The notes: a model not told the origin generated them from the sequence alone. A stretch of DNA of 22,217 nt from an uncultured Succinivibrionaceae bacterium (GCA_900539665.1 UQCV01000041.1:1-22217); one strand, 5' to 3'. Numbered from the stretch's first letter, positions 8,525-16,897 are shown. A program made the numbers and translations.

Positions 8525-9058
8525 CTATATAGCCGTACCTTTAGTGGGCACGATAAACTTATTTAAATCCATATGTTCTAATTGGAATAGTTTTACCTTG
8601 CGATCAATTCCACCGGCGTAGCCTGTTAAGGAGCTATTGGTTCCAACCACGCGGTGGCAAGGGATAATAATAGAAATATCATTGTGCCCAACAGCCCCAC
8701 CAACAGCTTGGGCGGACATGGTTTTTAGGCCATGTTTAGTGGCCATAAGTTTGGCAATTTGCCCATAGGTCATTGTTTGCCCATAAGGTATCCTCAACAA
8801 AATCTTCCAAACTTCAGTTCTAAACTTAGTACCAACCAAGTGTAATGGCGGCAAAAAATCAGGCTCCTGCCCTGAAAAATAGATATCTAACCATTTTTTG
8901 GTGGTGGTAAAGATTTGGTTATCTTGAGGCTGATGCTCTTTATCAAGATTAAAAGCAAAATACTTTTGCCCCTCAAACCAAACCCCTGTAAGACCAACAT
9001 CATCACACGCTAAGAGAATTTTTCCTAAAGGTGAATCGTATTCACTGGTGTAATGCAT
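8525..9058 (-). CDS. Methylated-DNA--protein-cysteine S-methyltransferase (MGMT/Ogt type)
   Basis: 177 residues. The enzyme removes methyl groups from O6-methylguanine by transferring them irreversibly to its own cysteine. The acceptor is Cys134 in IIPCHRVVG (131-139). The DNA-binding helix-turn-helix lies in RIPYGQTMTYGQIAKLM (89-105), and the typical tail TGYAGGIDRK is at 145-154. The segment before the active site reads SAQAVGGAVGHND, with Gln where MGMT has its arginine finger and Asp where NP is usual. The Gln variant is, as I recall, common in bacterial homologues. There is no Ada-type N-terminal domain, so it is of the Ogt kind. The start at 9058 has GGAG upstream. The glycosylase gene lies 103 bases upstream on the same strand, giving an alkylation-repair pair. 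Confidence 0.93.
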   Translation of the reverse strand: MHYTSEYDSPLGKILLACDDVGLTGVWFEGQKYFAFNLDKEHQPQDNQIFTTTKKWLDIYFSGQEPDFLPPLHLVGTKFRTEVWKILLRIPYGQTMTYGQIAKLMATKHGLKTMSAQAVGGAVGHNDISIIIPCHRVVGTNSSLTGYAGGIDRKVKLFQLEHMDLNKFIVPTKGTAI

Positions 9059-9106
9059 AATAGACTCCGATAAATAAAGCCATAGGTCATATCTTCCATT
9101 TCTTGT

Positions 9107-9129
9107 TTCTAATATTTGGCATATTAGAA
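9107..9129 (-). repeat. Hairpin between the two alkylation-repair genes
   Basis: Perfect 9-bp arms TTCTAATAT (9107-9115) and ATATTAGAA (9121-9129) enclose the loop TTGGC. The stem is AT-rich without a T run, so it is more likely an RNA processing or regulator-binding element than a terminator. Confidence 0.45.
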
Positions 9130-9161
9130 TGGTAATTTAGAATGGCTTTAAAAATACATTC

Positions 9162-9914
9162 TTAAGCCGTAGCTAGATTTTGAGTAGCTTCTTTAGTTTT
9201 AACAGATTTTTGGGATTTTGAAGCGTTAGGCTTTTGGGGATCCTCTTTAGTTTTGGGATTCTTCTTGTCCTTTTTAATAGTTGGCGCCGGATCTGTAAGT
9301 TCCGGTATTGCACCCCCTGCTACCGCCCAAAAGTACAAACTTGCCACCGAACAATAAGGCGCCAAGCGTTTTTCATATTTTTTAAATAAGGTCCTGTCTA
9401 TTTTACGGTGGCGATAAACCATGCGCATACCACGAATGACCGCTAAATCTTTAAATGGAAAAACATTCATGCGATTCATACAAAAGAGCATGATCATTTG
9501 TGCAGTCCATTCTCCAATTCCATCTAATGATGATAAGATTCTTAAAATTTCTTCATCGGTTTTCTGAGGTAACGCTTCAAGGTCTACTTCTTTGGCGACC
9601 ACCTTTTGCGTAAAAGCTAAAATGTAATCTGCTTTTTTAAAGGTAATACCAATCTTTTGGAGGTTTTCTCGTCCTAAAGGCAAAATGGTTTCCGCTTTTA
9701 CGGCCCCAACTAAAGCTATTAAGCGCTCCCAAATAGATTGCTGCGCTCGACTAGAAATTTGTTGACCAATAATGTGGTGCACTACAGATGAATATAGATC
9801 TTCATCGACTTTACGGTTGATATGACCCACTCGCTCAATCACAAGGGCGAGTTTCTGATCCTTTTTTTGGAGATGTTCAACCGCTTCACGGCCGTATGCA
9901 AAATACAAACTCAT
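9162..9914 (-). CDS. DNA-3-methyladenine glycosylase II (AlkA-like, HhH-GPD family) with Lys-rich tail
   Basis: 250 residues. Base-excision glycosylase that removes alkylated purines. The HhH-GPD fold is visible: the segment IIGQQISSRAQQSIWERL (48-65), the hairpin SLDGIGEWTAQMIMLF (129-144), and the Pro/Asp loop NVFPFKDLAVIRGM (150-163), in which Asp156 is the expected catalytic residue. The domain ends near residue 206; the remaining 44 residues (about 207-250) are Lys/Pro/Ser/Thr/Gln-rich and probably disordered, which is not usual for this family. It lacks the N-terminal AlkA domain of the E. coli enzyme, so it is of the shorter type. The ribosome-binding site is weak. It is probably co-transcribed with the downstream methyltransferase gene. 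Confidence 0.88.
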   Translation of the reverse strand: MSLYFAYGREAVEHLQKKDQKLALVIERVGHINRKVDEDLYSSVVHHIIGQQISSRAQQSIWERLIALVGAVKAETILPLGRENLQKIGITFKKADYILAFTQKVVAKEVDLEALPQKTDEEILRILSSLDGIGEWTAQMIMLFCMNRMNVFPFKDLAVIRGMRMVYRHRKIDRTLFKKYEKRLAPYCSVASLYFWAVAGGAIPELTDPAPTIKKDKKNPKTKEDPQKPNASKSQKSVKTKEATQNLATA

Positions 9915-9939
9915 TTTTAACTTTAACTCAAAAATTTTA

Positions 9940-9960
9940 TTACGCCCAAGTAAGGCGTAA
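9940..9960 (-). promoter_or_regulatory. Inverted repeat in the glycosylase leader
   Basis: TTACGCC (9940-9946) and GGCGTAA (9954-9960) are perfect 7-bp arms around 7 bases, 26 bases upstream of the glycosylase start. Read on the minus strand the stem is followed by TAAAATTTTTG, so it can be either an operator dyad or a weak attenuator for the alkylation-repair pair. Confidence 0.5.
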
Positions 9961-10080
9961 GTTATTCTTAACTAAAAAGATGGTTAATAAACAAGAAGCA
10001 CAAGTTTTTACGCTCAAAATTTTTACCATCCTTAAAGTCGTAAATATAATTTTATCACCCCTCTGTCAGGCAGTGAAGGT

Positions 10081-10109
10081 TTGACATGTTTTGGTAAAAC
10101 TTGTTTAAT
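10081..10109 (+). promoter_or_regulatory. Strong sigma70-type promoter upstream of the YeiH-family gene
   Basis: A consensus -35 TTGACA (10081-10086), a 17-bp spacer and -10 TTTAAT (10104-10109). Transcription would begin near 10116, leaving an untranslated leader of about 220 bases before the start codon at 10335. The leader contains AAAAGTT/AACTTTT arms near 10252-10285 and no open frame that I would call. Confidence 0.6.
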
Positions 10110-10334
10110 CTAGCTTGATCTTTTAAAATAAGGTCTCGATAGATCCAAACATGCTAGAAATTAACTACTCTCTAAGGCCCCGCTACCGGCGTTTAACTTG
10201 CACTTTTAAAGTTTTAGAATTATAGCTTCATGGCAAATTTCTCCAGGTTTTAAAAGTTCATAGCTTTAGGCTGTAGCAACTTTTGATTTTTGACAGAGTT
10301 TGGACTAAATATTTTCATTAACCAAGGTTTTAAT

Positions 10335-11318
10335 ATGACAACCGTCACCCCCAATCCCCCAACTATCGCTTTTAAGGATAGCAACGCCTGTCTATGGATT
10401 TTCGTAATACTATTTATTTTGTGTTTATGTCCATTCGTCCCATCGTGGGCAGCGCTTTTAGGTGGCTTTATCGTTGCAGCTGTTGGTTTAGTACCAACTA
10501 AAATTAAGCTTGGCCCTATCACTAAATCGATGTTGTCATGGTCTATTGTGGGCTTAGGTTGTGGCATCACCGTAGAAACCGCCTTAAACGCCTGCGAACA
10601 CGGGATCGGCCTAGTCATCGGTTCTATCGCCTGCACCTTAGTTTTTGGGGTTATTATCGGCAAATGCTTAAAACTCGATAAAAAGCTCGCTTACTTAGTA
10701 AGTTCAGGCACCGCCATCTGTGGTGGGAGCGCTATTGCGGCTGTAGCTCCTGCTATCAACGCTAAAGATGAACAAATTAGCTTAGCTTTAGCCACTGTTT
10801 TTACCTTAAACGCCATTGCCTTGCTCTTATTCCCTCTTATCGGGCACTTATTAAATATGAGTGATTTAGAGTTTGGGCTTTGGAGCGCTGTTGCCATCCA
10901 CGATACATCTTCCGTAGTTGGGGCTGCCGCTTCCTATAGTGAAAAAGCTTTAGAGATTGCCACCACGGTAAAATTGGCCCGTGCTCTCTTTATCGTTCCT
11001 GTAGCGCTTATCTCCACCATGATCTTTAGTGGTTCCGCCCGTAAAATCAGAGTTCCACTTTTTATCGTGATGTATATTATTGCGGTGCTTATCACGAGCT
11101 ACGTAAAATTCGATTTTGGCTTTATCAACTCCGCTGAAATTTATCACTTTATTTCAGAAATCGCTAAACGTACTATCGTTGGGGCTTTGTTCCTTATTGG
11201 CTCTGGCATTACACTAGCCAAACTCAAAAAGACGGGCCCGCGCGTATTAGTGCAAGGGGTAATCTTATGGCTCATTATCGGTTCAGCTTCTTTGACTTGG
11301 ATTTTGTTTAACTACTAA
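10335..11318 (+). CDS. YeiH/UPF0324-family integral membrane protein (putative sulfate exporter family)
   Basis: 327 residues from the ATG at 10335, which has AAGG seven bases upstream. A TTG 45 bases earlier is in frame but has no ribosome-binding site. About ten hydrophobic segments span the protein, for example WIFVILFILCLCPFVPSW and VLVQGVILWLIIGSASLTW. Family signatures are the conserved SSGTAICGGSAIAAVAPAI block, and AVAIHDTSSVVGAAASY, which carry the family's conserved small and polar residues inside the membrane. The family is known from E. coli YeiH and is often labelled a putative sulfate exporter; transport has been inferred rather than shown. No LysR regulator (YeiE-like) is next to it in this window. 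Confidence 0.9.
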   Translation: MTTVTPNPPTIAFKDSNACLWIFVILFILCLCPFVPSWAALLGGFIVAAVGLVPTKIKLGPITKSMLSWSIVGLGCGITVETALNACEHGIGLVIGSIACTLVFGVIIGKCLKLDKKLAYLVSSGTAICGGSAIAAVAPAINAKDEQISLALATVFTLNAIALLLFPLIGHLLNMSDLEFGLWSAVAIHDTSSVVGAAASYSEKALEIATTVKLARALFIVPVALISTMIFSGSARKIRVPLFIVMYIIAVLITSYVKFDFGFINSAEIYHFISEIAKRTIVGALFLIGSGITLAKLKKTGPRVLVQGVILWLIIGSASLTWILFNY

Positions 11319-11380
11319 AGTTTAACTTGGTTAAACCTTAGCTAAACCACCTAACAAAAAACAACGAAAACTAAAACAAC

Positions 11381-11423
11381 AAAAAAAACAAAGCCCAATA
11401 GCATCATTCTATTGGGCTTTCTT
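11381..11423. terminator. Bidirectional terminator between the YeiH-family and GGDEF/EAL genes
   Basis: A perfect 12-bp stem AAAGCCCAATAG (11390-11401) / CTATTGGGCTTT (11409-11420), with an A run at 11381-11388 on one side that becomes a T run on the minus strand. It serves the convergent genes on both sides; the minus-strand arrangement is the stronger one. Confidence 0.9.
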
Positions 11424-11467
11424 ACGAAGTTTTTACGAGTTTTTCTTATTTAGTTTTAGGTTTAGTC

Positions 11468-14400
11468 TTAGGCAATTTTAGCCTGAGCATTAGCTTCTAA
11501 AATAATCGGCCCTGTCGTTACCTTGCCATCATCGATATTATCTAAAATAGTGGCAAAAGCATCTTCTGAAACCGGTTTAGAGAAGAAATAACCCTGAATA
11601 TAATTACACCCAATGTCGCGCAAATATTCGTATTGGCTTTCTTGTTCCACCCCTTCGGCAGTTACCCCTAAGCCTAAGCTATGACCTAAACCAATGATTG
11701 AAGCAATAATCGTTTCAACCTTGCTTGATACGCCTATACAATCGATAAATGACTTATCGATTTTTAAGATATCGTAGTCGTCTTCTGCTACTGTACGTAA
11801 CGCCGAAACCCCAATCCCAAAATCATCAATTAAGATCCGGCAGCCAAGTTTACGGAGTTCATCTAAGAATTTAACCCCAGCTTGCGGTAATTCCGCAAAA
11901 CAAGATTCAGTAACTTCAAAGCGTAAAAGTGAAGGCACAAAACCAGGAGTTTGTAAGAGTTCTTGCGTTTTACGAATAAACTCTTCATTAAACAAGTCCG
12001 CCCGAGAAACGTTGACTGCGATAGGCACTACGCGCTTGCCACTTCTTAAGCGTTTTAATAAAAACTCTAATACTTGTTGCTGTACGTAATGGTCCACGCG
12101 ATACATAAGCCCGGACTGTTCAAGCGCCGGTACAAAGACACCAGGAGACACCATCCCTTGAGCTGGGTTATGCCATCTTACCAAAGCTTCGGCAGAAACC
12201 GGTTGTTTAGTATAGGAATCATAGATCGGCTGATACATCACTACGAACTGATGTTCGTTAATCGCGGCATCAAGATTTTCAAGTACATAGACCCGGTCAC
12301 GATAGCGCTTTTCCATTTCGTCGTTAAATACGCAGATCCCACTTCTAATGTTTTCATCTTTCACGCGTTGTACCGCTGCCATGGCATGGTCCGCACAAAC
12401 AGCTAAGGATGGAACATCGGCATCAATATGGCTAACCCCACAGAAAAACTCGATATCATGCATCCCATCGCAAAGGCGAATTTGGAAATTACGACACTGA
12501 TTGAGGATTTCCGGGGTGGTTTTTGGGGTTTTAACGACACAGAAAAATCTATCATCTTTATTACGACAAATGAGGATTGGCTCAACCGCTGATTGCTTTA
12601 AATGTTCCGCCGCCCCACGTAAAACGCGGTCCCCGCTTTCATAACCGTAAACGGTATTAATACCCCGGAAGTTACAGATATTAAAGTCAACTAAACACAG
12701 GTCCTCACCTGCTTTCACGCGCCCAATAATCTCGTCACTATTTAACATGAAGCCTTCACGATTTAACACCCCAGAAACTGGATCTTGAGATGAAGGTCTA
12801 GTGATATCTTCTATCAAGAACATGAGGCGATCAGAGTCTTCGCTAATCCGGCACACGTGATAATTCACGATGCGACAAACCTTATCTTCACGGCGCATCA
12901 TAGTTGAATAGCTAAAGTAACCTTGAGTCTTAATTTCATTTAACTGGTTACTCATGCCCATATGGGACATAAACTTTTCTCGATCCCGTTCATCGATAAA
13001 TGAAGCTTCGCGCGCAATGAACTCTTCACGTGATAACTCACCGAGGCTATAACCGATGCGGCTTTCTCTAAAAATTAAACGTCCATCGGGTTCTCTGAAC
13101 CCCATTGCAAGCAAGGTCCCTTTAGATAACATGGCAACCATTTTTTCAAGAACAAGGGTTCGACGTAAATGTTCCTGCTGTTCTTGTATGCGACGTGCAT
13201 GGCTTTCCGCCACAGATTCTGCCACCAAACAATAGCTTAGAATCTTGCCTTCAGTATTGCGCTCCACCACAATGAAGCGCGCTTGACACCACCCCAAAGC
13301 ATCATTAGTACATAAAAATTCTTGGTCGATATAGTCAGATTTACTTAAACGCTCTTCCAAAGTATCTTGCGCTAAAAACTTAGTCATGTCCGCTTGGCTT
13401 TCAGGCGCCACTAAATCTTTCACAAAATGATGCATTAGATCAGAGATTCCGGTAGCTGCAGAGGAAATTTTCATGTCCTCTTGTTCTTTGTACGTTAAAA
13501 AAGATTGTTCCGGTAAGCAAATATAGTAATTACAAAAATATTGTTCACCTAACGCCGCTCTAATCCCCGAGGTGTCGTCATAACCTGAAATAATATGCAC
13601 GCCATCGAGCAAATAAACGTAGCCTTTAAAAATAGAACTTTCATGACCTTGACGAACCGATTTGTCGAGCATTCCACCCCATCTAATGGAGATTTTACCC
13701 TTAAATGGATGTTCCCATTGCAAAGTAACTTCAGCTAAGCGCCCAAGTTTCATATCACTTATGAAATGTTCCATCGCAAAGACAGATTTACCGCAAAGTC
13801 TGGACCGCACAAAATCCCAAATTTGTTCAGGCGTGTTATTAACTGGCAAACCAAGTTTTTCATTCATCATGCTGTCGCCAATAAGAATACGCTTGCCTTT
13901 AGGAGTTATTGCTAAACTCCAAGAAGCTATATCTTGTTGCTGCATGAGACGGAACATGTCGGCGCCATGGATATTATCGGTCCAGCATTCAATCTTACCA
14001 TTTGCTCTATTGTAGTAAGCGCAACCACTACGACTTCGATGTTTGGTTTCATAAAGGGCTAAATCAGCTAACTTTAAGGTCTGCACTAAAGAAGTATCAG
14101 CTAAAGCAACCCCATAAGAAAGAGTTACACTTGAACCACTTTCTGAATGTTGGTTTAAACGCACATGAATTTCATGGACTAAATTACAAAAAAGTTCCCA
14201 TTCTCGGGTTTTAAAGGTCGGTAAAAAGACGACAAATTCATCCCCACCGAATCTAAAGACGTTTTCTTCGCCAAAGACTATGGTTAGTTCTTTAGCTACT
14301 CTAACGAGTACTTTATCCCCAAAAACATGACCAAAAACGTCATTAATATCTTTAAAGCGGTCGATATCTATGAGCACCAAAGCACTTCCTGGTGCTAAAA

Positions 14401-15322
14401 AACCACCTTTTTCAGCTTCTTCTTCAAAAGCTAGGCGATTTTTAATTAGAGTAAGTCCATCATGTAAAGAATTACGTTTAGCTTCCTTATACTTTTGTTT
14501 AGCCTCAACTTCTGAATTAACATCAGTTACGACGTAGAGTAGATTTTCAGGGTGACCATTGTCATCACGACGGACCACTACAAACATCGCCCGCGCCCAA
14601 CCGGCGTCCACACGTTTGAAAGTACAAGAAATACTTGGTACATGAGTTAGTCTACTAGTAAGAGTCTTAAAATCGGTAAACTTATGCATCCGCTCCCGAT
14701 CTTCTGGTACTACACAATATTCAATGTATTTATGCCAAGCATCGACACAATTACCACTTTTGCCTAAATGTTCTTCAATATTGTTGAGGTGTTCTTGATA
14801 GCAAATGTAGGTTCCTTGCCTAACCCAAATGTAGTAAATAGCATAAAAGAGAGTTGAGATTCCGGCCGCAATTTCTGAAGCTACACGTAAATAGTTCATT
14901 TCTGCTTGGGCAGTTTTATTTTGAAGATCATTGAGATCGAGTAGACTTACATGCCCAACAACGGCAAGAGGGTTACCATTAGCATCAGTTTTGACCGTAG
15001 AAAGGCTCATGCGATAGGAGCGCTGAGAGATATTAGATAAAAACTCACCTTCTGCTTTTTTTTCACCAGCTTTAATTCGTTTAAAGAGTTGCTCGAGTTT
15101 AGGAATAGTATCTTTGGAGGCATAACGCATTAACGCTTGATCACGACTTTGGTAATGGCAATCAGCATTATATATAGCCTTTGATGGCGGAGCCCAAATG
15201 ACATCAGGCTCAGGGTAATAAACAAAGTAGCCGAAACCGTCTAAGGATGAAATTGTATCTTCTACTTCGGCAATCCGGTAAACGACCTCATGGGTTACTT
15301 TTGATATAGAATCTGTCACCAT
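11468..15322 (-). CDS. Multidomain GGDEF/EAL cyclic-di-GMP signalling protein
   Basis: 1284 residues. PAS-like sensor segments occupy about 1-280. The first GGDEF domain (about 284-440) is intact, with DIDRFKDINDVFGHVFGDKVL (319-339) and RFGGDEF (357-363), so it should make c-di-GMP; no RxxD inhibitory site is visible at the usual place before it. Further PAS-like segments fill about 455-840. A second GGDEF-like domain (about 845-1000) has KDDRF at 922-926 instead of GGDEF and is probably inactive. The C-terminal EAL domain (about 1010-1262) keeps AEALVRW (1044-1050), NVSR (1104-1107), FEVTES (1135-1140), DDFG (1166-1169), KIDKSF (1187-1192), AEGVE (1222-1226) and GYFFSKP, so c-di-GMP hydrolysis is likely. 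No clear membrane span is seen, so it is probably cytosolic. The ATG at 15322 has AGAGG upstream. Confidence 0.93.
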   Translation of the reverse strand: MVTDSISKVTHEVVYRIAEVEDTISSLDGFGYFVYYPEPDVIWAPPSKAIYNADCHYQSRDQALMRYASKDTIPKLEQLFKRIKAGEKKAEGEFLSNISQRSYRMSLSTVKTDANGNPLAVVGHVSLLDLNDLQNKTAQAEMNYLRVASEIAAGISTLFYAIYYIWVRQGTYICYQEHLNNIEEHLGKSGNCVDAWHKYIEYCVVPEDRERMHKFTDFKTLTSRLTHVPSISCTFKRVDAGWARAMFVVVRRDDNGHPENLLYVVTDVNSEVEAKQKYKEAKRNSLHDGLTLIKNRLAFEEEAEKGGFLAPGSALVLIDIDRFKDINDVFGHVFGDKVLVRVAKELTIVFGEENVFRFGGDEFVVFLPTFKTREWELFCNLVHEIHVRLNQHSESGSSVTLSYGVALADTSLVQTLKLADLALYETKHRSRSGCAYYNRANGKIECWTDNIHGADMFRLMQQQDIASWSLAITPKGKRILIGDSMMNEKLGLPVNNTPEQIWDFVRSRLCGKSVFAMEHFISDMKLGRLAEVTLQWEHPFKGKISIRWGGMLDKSVRQGHESSIFKGYVYLLDGVHIISGYDDTSGIRAALGEQYFCNYYICLPEQSFLTYKEQEDMKISSAATGISDLMHHFVKDLVAPESQADMTKFLAQDTLEERLSKSDYIDQEFLCTNDALGWCQARFIVVERNTEGKILSYCLVAESVAESHARRIQEQQEHLRRTLVLEKMVAMLSKGTLLAMGFREPDGRLIFRESRIGYSLGELSREEFIAREASFIDERDREKFMSHMGMSNQLNEIKTQGYFSYSTMMRREDKVCRIVNYHVCRISEDSDRLMFLIEDITRPSSQDPVSGVLNREGFMLNSDEIIGRVKAGEDLCLVDFNICNFRGINTVYGYESGDRVLRGAAEHLKQSAVEPILICRNKDDRFFCVVKTPKTTPEILNQCRNFQIRLCDGMHDIEFFCGVSHIDADVPSLAVCADHAMAAVQRVKDENIRSGICVFNDEMEKRYRDRVYVLENLDAAINEHQFVVMYQPIYDSYTKQPVSAEALVRWHNPAQGMVSPGVFVPALEQSGLMYRVDHYVQQQVLEFLLKRLRSGKRVVPIAVNVSRADLFNEEFIRKTQELLQTPGFVPSLLRFEVTESCFAELPQAGVKFLDELRKLGCRILIDDFGIGVSALRTVAEDDYDILKIDKSFIDCIGVSSKVETIIASIIGLGHSLGLGVTAEGVEQESQYEYLRDIGCNYIQGYFFSKPVSEDAFATILDNIDDGKVTTGPIILEANAQAKIA

Positions 15323-16612
15323 GTAATCTTACCTCTTTTGCTGGCGCTTTTTCATTGTAAAGCTTGATACTTTAAAGTTTTATAAGTTTGTAGTGTAAGC
15401 TCTTACATCACATTTAAGCTGGCTGTTGTTCTTTATTTTAGTTTTTGGACAAACAACAAATACGTGAGAACTTGAGTCTGTCCGCAATTTATTACTCTTA
15501 ACCAATGCTACTTTTCTTTTTGTTTTATTAGGTAGCTAACTTAAATTACGCCTTTAATTCATTCCTAATCATAATAATCCATTCCACGCCAAAACAAAAC
15601 CAACGTTTTATCCCTATCCTTAGGAGTTTAGCTACAAGGCTTAAACAATCACTACCATGTGAAGGCTTGGTCATCAATGTATGAAAGAGCTGACAACTCA
15701 TTTCATGCTAATATCTTAGCTGTGGTGATAGATAGTTTATCTATGAATGTATAGCCATCTTATCACTTTGAACTAAGTTTTGATATAGCATCAAAACTTT
15801 TGGTCAAAAAAAGGCAACACACATGGAATATAGTACCATACTAATACCAAGCAAAACCTTTACGCTTTGAACTTACATATAATTTTGTGAGTTATAGACA
15901 AAGTTTCTAAAATTTTATAAATCCTCTCACAATCTGAACCTTAATTTAATAAACCGCCTCTTATTCCTAAAACCAACGCCCCCATTACCAAGCCAGACAG
16001 TAATTCCTAAATTGTTTTCCTGCCGTCATTACCATATTAATAGAATACCTCATTGTAGCCGCATTATTCCTCTTACTTCTTTAAGTCTTACCGTAATTTA
16101 ACCTAGATACAACTTCGCTTTTTATCTTATCTATTAATATAGGATATGAGGTGTTAGGTTGTCCTTGATTGAGGTAAAAATTCTAAAGAACGAAACTCCG
16201 TTATTAAATCTACCATTAAACATTAACCTCATCGTTAAACCCACCGCCCCCTGTCGTTAAACATAAGACCTATTCATCTTCCTCCTTGTCTGCTTCGTCC
16301 TTTTCCTTTTTACTTATTTCACCATTCCCAAGCTCCACCCCAATAACCTTTAAAATTGAAGTTTTGTAACCACGAGTTACATTTCATGTAATTTTATTAC
16401 AGTTTTTACAACACTCAAATATACCCAAATTTTATATTCAAAAAGCCTTCAGAGACCTAAACCCCATAAATTTGTGACATACCCCATGTTTTTAACCCTG
16501 TTTGGGACAACAAAAGACCAATTTGAAAATATTTTCACAACGCAAGAAAACAGTTTCAAGAATTTGAAAATATTTTCATGACATAATTTTGTAATATTTT
16601 TATATTTTTCGC
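15323..16612. other. Long AT-rich spacer upstream of the micropeptide array
   Basis: Nearly 1.3 kb without a credible gene lies between the divergent GGDEF/EAL gene and the micropeptide array. Visible structure is a dyad TGTAAG-ct-CTTACA (15394-15407) about 70 bases upstream of the GGDEF/EAL start, a cluster of GTTAAAC/ATTAAAC words around 16205-16270, and the paired palindromes described separately at 16520-16578. I found no tRNA, transposase remnant or longer repeat. Confidence 0.5.
16520..16578. promoter_or_regulatory. Two identical 14-bp palindromes, candidate paired operators
   Basis: The 18-base word aatttgaaaatattttca occurs at 16520-16537 and again at 16561-16578. Each copy contains the perfect palindrome TGAAAATATTTTCA (16524-16537 and 16565-16578). 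The centres are 41 bases apart, about four helical turns, so two dimers would sit on the same DNA face. They lie about 75 and 117 bases before the predicted array transcription start. The palindrome resembles an ARG box (TGAAT-W4-ATTCA) at most positions, but the spacing is not that of ArgR sites, so the regulator is unknown. Confidence 0.6.
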
Positions 16613-16641
16613 TTGCTATGCGTGACAAAAATCACTAATAT
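16613..16641 (+). promoter_or_regulatory. Candidate promoter of the micropeptide array with CRP-like site in the spacer
   Basis: TTGCTA (16613-16618), a 17-base spacer and TAATAT (16636-16641) form a good sigma70-type promoter about 100 bases before the first micropeptide gene. GTGA (16622-16625) and TCAC (16632-16635) separated by six bases match the CRP consensus core. Their centre falls between -35 and -10, a position from which bound CRP would be expected to repress. The promoter call is firmer than the CRP call. Confidence 0.55.
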
Positions 16642-16660
16642 GGTAATCAAGGAAGCAGAG

Positions 16661-16696
16661 ATGAGAACCAAAAAATTCAAATCCAAGCTAACTTAA
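16661..16696 (+). CDS. Possible 11-codon leader minicistron
   Basis: ATG at 16661, preceded by AAGGAA (16649-16654), opens a frame encoding MRTKKFKSKLT before a TAA at 16694-16696. It would be the first frame on the array transcript, and it is Lys-rich. It is not related in sequence to the array peptides. So short a frame can arise by chance, so this is only a candidate leader peptide. Confidence 0.3.
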   Translation: MRTKKFKSKLT

Positions 16697-16743
16697 GGTC
16701 GCAAGACCAAATGATAAGAAATGAAATTTAAGAGGTAACTAAA

Positions 16744-16827
16744 ATGAAAAAGTTATTTTTAAGAAGCGAAGAAAGCACCACCTTAGCTCCAGTTACTCGT
16801 AAGTATTACTTCACTTACGTTAAGTAA
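16744..16827 (+). CDS. Micropeptide array member 1 (LAPVTRKY family)
   Basis: 27 codons. The peptide starts MKKLFLRSEESTT and continues LAPVTRKYYFTYVK. A GAGG box (16732-16735) lies eight bases before the ATG, and the frame ends in a double TAA. No signal peptide or membrane span; net charge is about +4. It is the first of six related genes, and is most like member 4 (both have LRSEE after the start and KYYF near the end). Conserved-region codons differ from the other members mainly at synonymous positions, for example LAPVT is tta-gct-cca-gtt-act here and ctt-gct-ccg-gta-acc in member 4. I recognise no known family, so the function is unknown. Confidence 0.9.
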   Translation: MKKLFLRSEESTTLAPVTRKYYFTYVK

Positions 16828-16835
16828 TAACCTAG

Positions 16836-16887
16836 CTAAGCTCTAACTTAGATTAAACAAGTAGCAAAACCCAAAGCTCTAACTTAG
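16836..16887 (+). repeat. Small hairpin and 13-bp direct repeat between members 1 and 2
   Basis: CTAAG (16836-16840) can pair with CTTAG (16847-16851). The word agctctaacttag occurs at 16839-16851 and again at 16875-16887, where its end runs into the Shine-Dalgarno site of member 2. The repeat suggests duplication during growth of the array. Confidence 0.45.
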
Positions 16888-16897
16888 GAGAAAGATT

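Noticed and set aside
9896..10084. 62-codon plus-strand frame upstream of the YeiH-family gene
   Set aside because: It overlaps the 5' end of the glycosylase gene on the opposite strand and runs through AT-rich spacer; no ribosome-binding site.
10290..10334. Upstream TTG start for the YeiH-family gene
   Set aside because: It adds 15 polar residues, has no Shine-Dalgarno site, and the ATG at 10335 has one at the right distance.
12074..12406. 110-codon plus-strand frame inside the GGDEF/EAL gene
   Set aside because: It is antisense to the conserved EAL domain, without a family match or start signal.
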